Source: Leucaena leucocephala (taxonomy: Eukaryota; Streptophyta; Magnoliopsida; Fabales; Fabaceae). Taken from it: a DNA stretch of 64,000 bases. Under the pieces are notes generated by a model. That model did not search any database. It was not told the origin of the DNA and was given only the letters and a program-made list of their open reading frames with translations. The translations under genes and the position numbers were made by a program. Numbering within the stretch: the first letter of the stretch is position 1; the number at the start of each line of letters is the position of its first letter. The stretch covers positions 8,556,001 through 8,620,000 of the forward strand of contig CM073518.1 in assembly GCA_037074615.1 (NCBI GenBank), read 5' to 3'. Shown here piece after piece: positions 24,611 through 33,594 of the stretch.

Positions 24611-26087
24611 TGATGAGTCACATTTTCGTATATGGTTTCTAACACACTTTTAAGAGTTTATTGTAACTTTACCATTCATTTCATGCCTTAAAGTGTACTT
24701 TTGTGTACTACATGATTGTGCATGGCAATATGCTAATTATAGTATAAAATGGTAAAATAACTTCTCCAAACTGCACATATGTTGTTATCTATTGATTTGA
24801 ACATTTACTTTGAGCTTCTATGATGAATTGCAGGTATCTAGGAGGAGAGCAAGTACCAGGAAAGAAATCACAAGTTAAGAAAATGAATATCACGCCTCTG
24901 CCTTATTTGGTCGCGACCAAAAGTATCCGTGGTCGCGACCTGAAGCATTCTCTCGGCTACTATTTTGTGATCACAGGTCGCGACCAAAAATGGATCTGGT
25001 CGCGACCAAAGAAGACAGACGCGAAGCTGTGCGTTTCTGATTAGGTTAACTTGCGTTTAAAAGACATGGGAAGCGAGCATTCGGGGGAGCCCCTCCATTT
25101 TCATTCCAGAGCCGCGCAGAGGGAAGCAAGAGTAGGGTTCCGGACCTGATTAGGTCTGGAACCCATACTCACACACTCCATCTCCATTTTCCACCTCCTC
25201 TATACGTTTCCTCACCCCCATTCTGCATCTTTCCATAGTTTCTTCATGGCACCACTTCTGGACAGCGATTGCAGTGCAGCGGAGCTTATGAGAGGCTAAA
25301 CTCTTAGTCTCTTGGTGATTGATTTTGTATTCTTGAGCTCATGAGCTTAACCGGGGAGTTTCTTCTGTTCTAATTTGTATCTTATCATATTGTGTTTGCT
25401 GCTAGATCTAGGGTTTTCATGATATGAACAAGATTGAATATCGATTGATAATTCTCATTTTAGACAGTGTGATTTACTTGGATGTTTTGAATGCTGGTTT
25501 TTATTATAATACTCCAGTTGTGATTTTAAGATGGTTGAATGGTTGTCAACGATTGTTGCTAATTAATTCGATTGCTTGAAATCTAGGGTTAGTCGATCGA
25601 CGCTCACTTGAGGGCATTCTTTACAATCTGATTTGAATTGCACACTAAGTGGTACAATTAACAGTTCACTAATAATCTCTAAACTAGCTTTGATCAAAGG
25701 AGTTTAAAGATTGTTAGGGTTCTGGACTCAATCGATCGATTGAGGTTCATCTTACACAAGACTTAGTGATTTCAAACTCCATATGAATTGAGAGCAAGGA
25801 TAGATATATGTTTTCATCATCAAGAGGCTGCCATAATAAATCCCTTTCATTTATACAAAAACACAAAAACATGTATTTTACTGCATCTTTACATTTCTGC
25901 ACCCAACAAAACCCAAAACCATTTACCCTCAACTCAGGTTTTCAATGATTTTGACATCCAATTTACTAGGATACCTTTAGAAAGGCTCCTTGAGAAGAAC
26001 GATAGGGTTGTGCCTTATACTACATTATTGGGGTGCAATTCACTTAATTTTGATGGCTCGGACTGCGACAATCCGACGCTTTCATTA
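24611..26087 (+). repeat. 5' LTR of element D
   Basis: Begins TGATGAGTCACA and ends TTTCATTA; the right copy ends TTTCATCA, so the final CA has mutated here. Contains two 22-bp-spaced GTCGCGAC pairs (24910/24932 and 24999/25006 end, starts 24977/24999). A TTTAAAAG box near 25054-25062 is a possible promoter. An AATCGATCGATTG palindrome occurs near 25730. Short ORFs are identical in both LTRs only because the LTRs are. Confidence 0.94.
24910..25006 (+). repeat. GTCGCGAC pairs in element D 5' LTR
   Basis: Four intact copies start at 24910, 24932, 24977 and 24999. Both pairs are 22 bp apart. Each core is extended to GGTCGCGACC. Between the pairs is a TCTCGGCT block. Repeated in the 3' LTR at 29205, 29227, 29272 and 29294. 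Confidence 0.92.
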
Positions 26088-26088
26088 A

Positions 26089-26106
26089 TGGCGCCGTTGC
26101 CGGGGA
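26089..26106 (+). other. Primer binding site of element D (tRNA-Asp)
   Basis: TGGCGCCGTTGCCGGGGA, one base after the LTR, complementary to the 3' end of plant tRNA-Asp and identical to the site of element A. Athila elements use this primer. Confidence 0.9.
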
Positions 26107-26267
26107 GCCAAGTAATTGGTTCCCTAGTAATTGTTTGTTTATTTCATTAGCTACCTGAGTTATTGTCCTGTTTTGGTTTGCATTTGAGTTTTTACTAGTT
26201 TTCTGATTTCATTGCATTCTGCATTTGTTTGAGTTTTCTGCAAAATAATCAGTCGCTGTGTCTTTGC

Positions 26268-26675
26268 GTCGCGACCTTTCATCATTTATGTCGCGACCTG
26301 ATTGCTTTTTCTGTGTAATTTGCATATTCTGCGAAAACCAGTCGCAACCTTCCATCATATATGTCACGACCAGATTGCTTTTATTGTGAAATATGCATAT
26401 TTCGTGAAAACATGTCGCGACCGTTGAAGCATTCAGTCACGACTGCTGCTCTCTGTCATTTTACGTCGCGACCTTTGACACAGTTTGTCGCGACTCATGC
26501 TGTCTGTGATTTTGCGTCGCGACCTTTGACTCATTTAGTCGCGACTTGTACTCTCTGCCATTTTGCGTCGCGACCTTGTGAACCGATAGTCGCGACTGTA
26601 GCTCTCTGTGACTTTGCGTCGCGAACTGGATTCCCTGAGTCGCGACTAATGCTCTCTTTGACCTACAGTGGCGAT
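26268..26675 (+). repeat. 5' leader GTCGCGAC array of element D, 51-bp period
   Basis: First motifs of successive pairs start at 26268, 26341, 26414, 26465, 26516, 26567, 26618 and about 26668: steps 73, 73, 51, 51, 51, 51, 50. Second motifs follow 22 bp later (26290, 26363, 26436, 26487, 26538, 26589; the last, 26639, is 21). A CTCTCTGTG-like block precedes most pairs. The spacers between motifs are strongly diverged, while motif, block and spacing hold. The 51-bp period is 17 codons, so reading frames stay open here by chance on both strands. A short A-run follows at 26687. Confidence 0.95.
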
Positions 26676-26689
26676 TAGGCGACACAAAA

Positions 26690-27296
26690 AAAAAAAAAAA
26701 ATTGCTTAGAAGCCCCTGTGTCTGAATTGCTTGCTAGAATTTTATAATTAGCAGGGGACAAGTTCTATTCAGTCATCAAAGTCCATGATTTTGAGGTGAT
26801 TGAATTGAAGGAGGAAGCTACAAGAAAAATGTTCTAAGTCAAAGGCCACCCTTTGAAACTTTACGAGCTTCCATCGCCACTGATAGCCAGGTTGTTCCTT
26901 TCCTATCCTTTACCTGTTACAATTTTTCCTAATACTATTTGCTTGATATTGTGGTTCAATGCTTGGAAAGGAATGATTAAGTAGGATAGTTTTTATTTTC
27001 AGTTTATTTCTGCTTATTCTAGGTTTCTTTCTGTTTCTGCATAATACCCCATCACTAACCATATGCTGCATACTCATTGATTTTTCTTTGAGTCACTTCT
27101 CACATGCATGACTTTAGCTTACCCATCCTGTCATATTCGCTTTACTTGTATTGCTTTGCATGACTTGAATGAGACTGCATGCTTAATTGAAAAATTTGCA
27201 TTGAGTTGTGTGCTATTTTGCTGTGTTGAAGCTAGTTGACCTTCTGCAGTTCTGTGATTTCTATACTTGTTGACAGTGAGGACACTGTCAAGTTTA
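26690..27296 (+). other. Internal noncoding region of element D
   Basis: No ORF with a domain. This is the place where an Athila element would carry gag and pol. I see no remnant of either. Confidence 0.6.
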
Positions 27297-27310
27297 AGTG
27301 TGGGGGAATA
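27297..27310 (+). other. Internal polypurine-like tract of element D
   Basis: AAGTGTGGGGGAAT, the same as the terminal tract at 28892-28905, placed 200 bp before the second palindrome array. Element A has the matching arrangement at 8013-8029. Confidence 0.6.
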
Positions 27311-27507
27311 GGATGTCCTTATCTCTGTGCTAATAATGTTAAAAATCCTTCCATAATTCAATCTTTCATCCTAAAGATTTTGGTCTGTGATTTTAATGTG
27401 TGATGAATTGTTGAATAATTGGACCCCTATTCTACACTGTTTTAATGGTTGTGTGACAAAAGTTTTGGGTTTTGAAAAGTATAACATGGTAGTTCCTGTG
27501 AACATTG

Positions 27508-27661
27508 GTCGCGACGTCCCTGATTTCAGTCGCGACCTAGAACGAAATTTTGGACTTAGTGCACTCTCTGTGTTATTTGGTCGCGACTTTAGTGTCATAA
27601 GGTCGCGACTCAACCTTTCTGTGTTTGTTGGTCGCGACTGTGAGATTTCACAGGTCGCGAC
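27508..27661 (+). repeat. Second GTCGCGAC array of element D
   Basis: Six intact motifs start at 27508, 27529, 27580, 27602, 27631 and 27654. Within-pair steps are 21, 22 and 23 bp; pair-to-pair steps are 72 and 51. CTCTCTGTG occurs at about 27564, before the second pair. Confidence 0.92.
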
Positions 27662-28891
27662 CTGAGTGCAAAGTTTATTTACCTTCTCATTGCCTTGTGC
27701 AATGCTGTATAGAAGGATTCTGTTTGAACTACTATTGCGTATTTATAAATGATTCATTACCCTATTATTTTTCTACCTTGTGCATAAAAGATTTGCAGAA
27801 ACCATCTTCATACTTGAATTTATTGTTTAAATTTCTTGGAATTTGGAGTGAAAACACCTTAGCTCTATCACATGGTTTTAAATGATTATCTTAAAACTTT
27901 TAAATCATCATTTAAAGGGTTTTCAGTTGTGATAAGTGTTTTAATGCCTAGTGAATGATGAACTTTGTTTGAGACTTTGGCTTATGAGCAAAGTAGATCA
28001 AAACCCTTGTTGGAAGGATTCTTGGCCTTAAATTCTATATTAAGTGATTATTCAATTGGTTTATATCCTCTAGAACTTGTCTTGGCTCTGAATTGGGAAT
28101 TACTTGCGCATTTATGAATTGAACATGATAGAGGCATTCATTTCTAAACCCTTTATCCCAAACACAAACCCACTCCATATTATATCCTTAGTCACCTCTT
28201 TATCCCCATCACTATTCCTTTTTCATCATTTTAGATAGAAAGCAATTTATGCATAAACATCTTTCCAAGATAAACTTGTAATTCATGTCAAAACTCATTA
28301 TTATTGTTTTATTGTGCTAGACCATTCTATGTAGAAGGTGCCAAATAAAAAAAGAAGAAGAAGAAGAAAATAAAAAAAAAAGAAAAAGAAAAAAAGAAAA
28401 AAAAAGAAAAAAAAATGAAAATGATGAAGGCACCATTATAAACTCTTAATTAGCACAATAATCATTTCTGAATCTATAGAGACATGAATTCAAGTTATAT
28501 ACTCATCATTAAATGCATATAAAACTTTCTATTCTCCATATCCCATTCCATACAGCCCATCTCATTCACTACAACCCTAAAAGACCTCTTGATTCTTTGC
28601 ATAAGTGCTATGTAGTTGCAGAGATTTAGAGCCATTACAAGCATATGGTAGGGTGTTCTCCAATTTGAATCTGAGTGAAAGAACCCTAAGAATGAGAGAA
28701 AATAGAGAGCTAAACACTTACATCTTTTGAGAGGATCTATTGCGCTCATAGTTGAGGTTAATTTCGTTTAGTAGTTGATTACTTGGCATTGCTCACATTG
28801 TCACTTGTGGATTCCTGAAAGATGGTGGATTAATTGTTTGGATTTTGATTCTAGGTGTGATTCACTTCTTTGTCCAGGAGTACAAAGGTTC
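27662..28891 (+). other. Noncoding 3' region of element D with A-rich tract
   Basis: No gene is recognisable. Positions 28345-28420 are an A-rich run with AAG units, flanked by GGTGCC (28338-28343) and GGCACC (28429-28434), which form inverted arms. Element A has a comparable purine tract at the same relative place. Confidence 0.6.
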
Positions 28892-28905
28892 AAGTGTGGG
28901 GGAAT
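28892..28905 (+). other. Polypurine tract of element D
   Basis: AAGTGTGGGGGAAT directly before the 3' LTR; same core as element A. Confidence 0.88.
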
Positions 28906-30382
28906 TGATGAGTCACATTTTCATATATGGTTTCTAACACACTTTTAAGAGTTTATTGTAACTTTACCATTCATTTCATGCCTTAAAGTGTACTTTTGTG
29001 TACTACATGATTGTGCATGGCAATATGCTAATTATAGTATAAAATGGTAAAATAACTTCTCCAAACTGCACATATGTTGTTATCTATTGATTTGAACATT
29101 TACTTTGAGCTTCTATGATGAATTGCAGGTATCTAGGAGGAGAGCAAGTACCAGGAAAGAAATCACAAGTTAAGAAAATGAATATCACGCCTCTGCCTTA
29201 TTTGGTCGCGACCAAAAGTATCCGTGGTCGCGACCTGAAGCATTCTCTCGGCTACTATTTTGTGATCACAGGTCGCGACCAAAAATGGATCTGGTCGCGA
29301 CCAAAGAAGACAGACGCGAAGCTGTGCGTTTCTGATTAGGTTAACTTGCGTTTAAAAGACATGGGAAGCGAGCATTCGGGGGAGCCCCTCCATTTTCATT
29401 CCAGAGCCGCGCAGAGGGAAGCAAGAGTAGGGTTCCGGACCTGATTAGGTCTGGAACCCATACTCACACACTCCATCTCCATTTTCCACCTCCTCTATAC
29501 GTTTCCTCACCCCCATTCTGCATCTTTCCATAGTTTCTTCATGGCACCACTTCTGGACAGCGATTGCAGTGCAGCGGAGCTTATGAGAGGCTAAACTCTT
29601 AGTCTCTTGGTGATTGATTTTGTATTCTTGAGCTCATGAGCTTAACCGGGGAGTTTCTTCTGTTCTAATTTGTATCTTATCATATTGTGTTTGCTGCTAG
29701 ATCTAGGGTTTTCATGATATGAACAAGATTGAATATCGATTGATAATTCTCATTTTAGACAGTGTGATTTACTTGGATGTTTTGAATGCTGGTTTTTATT
29801 ATAATACTCCAGTTGTGATTTTAAGATGGTTGAATGGTTGTCAACGATTGTTGCTAATTAATTCGATTGCTTGAAATCTAGGGTTAGTCGATCGACGCTC
29901 ACTTGAGGGCATTCTTTACAATCTGATTTGAATTGCACACTAAGTGGTACAATTAACAGTTCACTAATAATCTCTAAACTAGCTTTGATCAAAGGAGTTT
30001 AAAGATTGTTAGGGTTCTGGACTCAATCGATCGATTGAGGTTCATCTTACACAAGACTTAGTGATTTCAAACTCCATATGAATTGAGAGCAAGGATAGAT
30101 ATATGTTTTCATCATCAAGAGGCTGCCATAATAAATCCCTTTCATTTATACAAAAACACAAAAACATGTATTTTACTGCATCTTTACATTTCTGCACCCA
30201 ACAAAACCCAAAACCATTTACCCTCAACTCAGGTTTTCAATGATTTTGACATCCAATTTACTAGGATACCTTTAGAAAGGCTCCTTGAGAAGAACGATAG
30301 GGTTGTGCCTTATACTACATTATTGGGGTGCAATTCACTTAATTTTGATGGCTCGGACTGCGACAATCCGACGCTTTCATCA
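28906..30382 (+). repeat. 3' LTR of element D
   Basis: Nearly identical to 24611-26087 (see element D). It retains the canonical TG...CA ends and carries the same four GTCGCGAC motifs at 29205-29301. Confidence 0.94.
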
Positions 30383-31367
30383 CTTAGCATAGAGCTTCTT
30401 CTCTTTAAGGGTACCAAGAACAATCCTCAAATGCCTTTCATGCTCCTCTGGAGATTTGGAGTACACCAGAATATCATCAATAAAGACCACAACGAACTGA
30501 TCTAGATAAGACCTAAAAGTCTGGTTCATATAGTCCATGAAAATAGCAGGTGCATTGGTTAGTCCAAAAGGCATCACCAAAAATTCAAAATGTCCGTAGC
30601 GCGTTCTGAACGCCGTCTTTGGAATATCATCTGGCTTGACCCTTAGTTGATGGTAGCCAGATCTCAAGTCAATCTTGGAGAATAAGCTCGCTCCTGCCAA
30701 TTGATCTAGAAGGTCATCAATTCTGGGAAGAGGATACTTGTTCTTAACTGTAAGCTTATTTAATTCCCTGTAGTCAATGCACAGCCTTAAGCTACCATCT
30801 TTCTTCTTGACGAACAGTACTGGAGCACCCCATGGCGATACACTGGGTCGTATAAAACCCTTCTCCAATAGCTCCTCAATTTGCTTCTTCAGTTCCATCA
30901 TTTCGTTGGGAGCCATCCTGTATGGGGCTTTTGATACTGGTCCAGCTCCAGGTACAATGTCGATCGCAAACTCCACTTCACGCTCCGAAGGCAATCCCTG
31001 AATCTCCTTTGGAAAGACTTCAGGAAATTCATTGACTACAGGAACCTCCTCGATGCCTTCCTCCACTTTTGTTTGAACAGAAAAGAATGTTCAGTTGTAC
31101 TTCTAAGCTCCGATCAGTGATCTTTGGACCAAGAACTAGGGTCTTGTTTCTGCAGTCCAACATCACATTATTGGAGGATAACCAATTTAAACCGAGTATG
31201 ACCTCAATCTCCTGGAAAGGCATACAGATCAGGTCCAGGGTGGTACTGCAGTGCTCATAACGCACCACACTATTTAAACAGGCATCAGATGTGATCACCC
31301 TAGCGTTGGTGGGGGTTTTCACCTGTATATCATAACGTAACTTGCTGATCAGAATAGGGCAAGGCAT
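30383..31367 (-). pseudogene. Element C protease end and reverse transcriptase N-terminal part, cut by element D
   Basis: Segment 31066-30383 encodes the fingers and palm of a chromovirus reverse transcriptase. It has CIDYRELNKLTVKNKYPLPR, the first catalytic Asp in FSKIDLRSGYHQL, and the FIDDILVYSK box. The frame then runs into element D at 30382 and resumes at 24610. Segment 31367-31029 is the protease body (ILGLNWLSSN) in another frame from both neighbours, so two indels near 31360 and 31070 flank it and roughly compensate each other. Confidence 0.92.
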
Positions 31368-32653
31368 TTAGCACATTCATAAGATATAAAGGAATGACTT
31401 GCACCCGAATCAAATAGGGCAGTCACAGCATGATCATTGAGAAAGATTGTACCTTGGATCATCTCAAATGATCGCTGAGCGTCCTCTCTAGTGAGTGCAA
31501 ACACTCGTCCTGCCGTCCTTGGCCTTGGATCAGTTATAGCTTGAGGACATTCCCTGGAAAAATGTCCAGGCTTTCCGAAGGTGTAGCATACATTCTGGCC
31601 CATCAAGCATGGTCTGTCACCATGATTCTTTCCACACTTTTCACATACTGGGGCCTTTGGATCCCTGTTACTGGATCTTCCGCGGAAATTTCCCCTATTA
31701 GGCCTCTTGGTCTGCCACGGGCGCTTTCTTTTCTTATAGCCGCTCCCACTGGCCGCTTCTTGATTCTGTCCGGCCTTAACATGAGTCGCTTGATCTTTAC
31801 TCCCAGATCTGGACAGCATTCTATGATTCATCCTGTTCTCAACGATTCGACATGCTTCCACAGCCTTATTGAACTGGCTGTATTGTTGGGGAGTTAACTT
31901 CTCCTTTAACATAGAATTCAGCCCTCGAATCATTCTTTCTGTCATCCAGCGTTCGTCATCCACTTGGCGTAGGTAAGTTGAATATTGAGATAGCCGGATG
32001 AACTTGGCCAAATATTCATCAAAAGCTTCTTTTCCTCCTTGCCTCAGCACAAGGAATTCAGCCTCCCTTTCATCTCTGACAGATTGAGGGAAATATTTCT
32101 CATAAAATTGCTCAAGAAATACTTCCCAGGTAACTGGAATGTCTCTTGCTTGGAGAAGTAACTCTGTATTCTTCCACCATCTATCCGCATCCTTTTCCAA
32201 TTGATAGATGGCCATTTGGGCCTTGGTTTCAGTGGGGCAGTCGAGGACCTTAAAGATCTTCTCTAATCTGCTGACCCAATTTTCTGCTACATGTACTTCA
32301 AATGTCCCTTCGAATATGGGAGGATTGTGTTTGCAAAATCGCACCATCCATTGTTGGATGCCAACTGTCTCCTCCCTTGATTCAACCCTTCTTTGGGGCT
32401 GTTCCGCTTGCTGTGGTACTTCTTCAGGCTCTCTACTAGTTGCTCCTGAAGGCTCTAGCGGTCTTAAATTATTTACTGCTGCTGCTACTGCCGCGGCTAT
32501 GGCAGCATCTCTTTCTTGTTCATTTCGTGCTTGAGCAGCTCTCATTTCTTCTATCATCTTTTGTTGCTGTTCTAATCGTTCTAGAATCATTTGATTAAGG
32601 TTTCCAGCCTCTCGGGGTTCCTCAGCTGGAAAAGTTCTCCTCGTTCGTACCAT
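31349..32653 (-). CDS. Gag and protease start of element C
   Basis: The likely start is the Met at 32651-32653 (MVRTRRTF); 14 codons upstream are open but look like leader. An Ala/Glu-rich helical stretch comes first. The Retrotrans_gag core follows (about residues 110-290; AENWVSRLEKIFKVL, WWKNTELLL, FYEKYFPQSVR), then a basic region and a zinc-knuckle region. In the second knuckle the second Cys is Phe (CYTFGKPGHFSREC), which should impair RNA binding. The ORF continues into the protease active site DSGASHSFIS and then shifts frame. Gag forms the particle that packages element RNA. Confidence 0.9.
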   Translation of the reverse strand: MVRTRRTFPAEEPREAGNLNQMILERLEQQQKMIEEMRAAQARNEQERDAAIAAAVAAAVNNLRPLEPSGATSREPEEVPQQAEQPQRRVESREETVGIQQWMVRFCKHNPPIFEGTFEVHVAENWVSRLEKIFKVLDCPTETKAQMAIYQLEKDADRWWKNTELLLQARDIPVTWEVFLEQFYEKYFPQSVRDEREAEFLVLRQGGKEAFDEYLAKFIRLSQYSTYLRQVDDERWMTERMIRGLNSMLKEKLTPQQYSQFNKAVEACRIVENRMNHRMLSRSGSKDQATHVKAGQNQEAASGSGYKKRKRPWQTKRPNRGNFRGRSSNRDPKAPVCEKCGKNHGDRPCLMGQNVCYTFGKPGHFSRECPQAITDPRPRTAGRVFALTREDAQRSFEMIQGTIFLNDHAVTALFDSGASHSFISYECAKCLALF

Positions 32654-32791
32654 TTTGTTATACTTAAAAATAGAAGGGAATACGATAAATAACATAATTC
32701 CTTTTCATTTTATTTCAAACATAATATACATACAGAGTATATGTACATATCACAGTACCATTCTAGTCTTTTATACATTGGAAATATTACT

Positions 32792-33481
32792 CTAATTTTT
32801 CTTAAACTTCATTCTAATATATTCTCCTACTAGGTAGATCCAGTCGGATATGGTACAGTATGATTCTCTATCGAAATACTGGTCCAACTCCGATCTCCAG
32901 GTAGGAGTCTTCGGCAATACATCATTCATAATTTCTAGCCAAAGCCCAATGGTTAACACATTTGGATCCCAGGCTTGATATATGGCTTTCACCCTTGTGA
33001 TAAACTCCTGGTAGACCGAATAATCTTGATCTATGTTTTCGAACAGGGTCTGCCTCAACTCGTATAGTTGATGGGCTAATGCTACCGAGCTCTCAAGTTG
33101 CTCTCTACTCAGGTTCCTCCCTGGGACCATTCTTACAATTAAACCTCCCAAATACATTTCTACTAGAGTCACTTCGGGCCTACTGGGACCTGGTGCATTA
33201 CTCTGATCACGTACTTGGCTGGATCCTGAACTGTTTGTTATATTCAAGGGTACCACACTTATAGGAATGGCAGGAATAGGACCTTCTATCACCATCACCT
33301 CCTGATCATCACTCGGGAAGTTTGATCCTACCGAGGAACTTTCCTCTTCAGAGTTACCAACTACTGAAGGTGTCCAAGGGTCAGAATCATTGCTCATTAT
33401 CTCCTCTTCTGAACTAGAGACCTCTTGTCTAACCTCCCATTGGTTTACTGTAGTTTCAAACCCAAATCTATGTCTAGCCAT
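32792..33481 (-). CDS. Extra ORF upstream of gag in element C, unknown function
   Basis: A 229-codon ORF (MARHRFGF...) starts about 100 bp downstream of the primer site and ends 138 bp before the gag start, in the same frame as gag. The N-terminal half is acidic and Ser-rich (SSSEEE, EEESSS), low complexity. The second half (about residues 105-229) looks like a compact helical domain rich in aromatic residues, containing MYLGGLIVRMVPGRNLSREQ. I recognise no family, no membrane segment and no zinc finger. Chromoviruses usually go from leader straight to gag, so this is unusual. It has stayed open in an element with other damage. Its counterpart is absent in element B. Confidence 0.7.
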   Translation of the reverse strand: MARHRFGFETTVNQWEVRQEVSSSEEEIMSNDSDPWTPSVVGNSEEESSSVGSNFPSDDQEVMVIEGPIPAIPISVVPLNITNSSGSSQVRDQSNAPGPSRPEVTLVEMYLGGLIVRMVPGRNLSREQLESSVALAHQLYELRQTLFENIDQDYSVYQEFITRVKAIYQAWDPNVLTIGLWLEIMNDVLPKTPTWRSELDQYFDRESYCTISDWIYLVGEYIRMKFKKN

Positions 33482-33579
33482 CCTGCAAACACTAACTTAG
33501 TGTCAATTATGACGACTTTATCATGGTATATCTTTCTATAAATCATCTACTCAGAGCATTTCTTAAGCCAGAATCCTTT

Positions 33580-33591
33580 GCTCTGATACCA
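33580..33591 (-). other. Primer binding site of element C (tRNA-iMet)
   Basis: The minus strand reads TGGTATCAGAGC, three bases from the 5' LTR; complementary to the 3' end of initiator tRNA-Met. Confidence 0.9.
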
Positions 33592-33594
33592 AAA

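Larger units (their letters stand above)
24611..30382 (+). mobile_element. Element D: young non-autonomous LTR retrotransposon, Athila-related
   Basis: Flanked by CTTAG (24606-24610 and 30383-30387). LTRs of 1477 bp (24611-26087 and 28906-30382) are offset by exactly 4295 bp with no indels. I saw only two base differences between them (near 24630, and at the last-but-one base, where the left LTR ends TTA and the right TCA). The primer site matches tRNA-Asp. The 2.8-kb internal region has no gag or pol. It holds two GTCGCGAC arrays, an internal and a terminal polypurine tract and an A-rich tract, in the same order as in element A. It is best seen as an Athila derivative without genes, mobilised in trans. 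Confidence 0.93.

Noticed and set aside
24820..25044. 74-codon ORF identical in both LTRs of element D (also 29115-29339)
   Set aside because: LTR identity explains it. It runs through the GTCGCGAC pairs and has no recognisable features.
25788..26150. 120-codon ORF at the end of the element D 5' LTR (and 140 codons at 30083-30505)
   Set aside because: It crosses the LTR end into the primer site or into element C; the shared part is LTR sequence.
26268..26675. Resemblance to a CRISPR array (short repeats, regular spacing, variable spacers)
   Set aside because: The repeat is only 8-10 bp, spacers are 14 and 21 bp and not unique acquisitions, there are no cas genes, and the DNA is a plant retrotransposon.
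26361..26678. ORFs on both strands through the element D array with repeated peptide units
   Set aside because: The 51-bp period equals 17 codons, so frames stay open by repetition. Both strands are open, and there is no start context or domain. The same explains the ORFs at 36738-36998 and 59252-59452.
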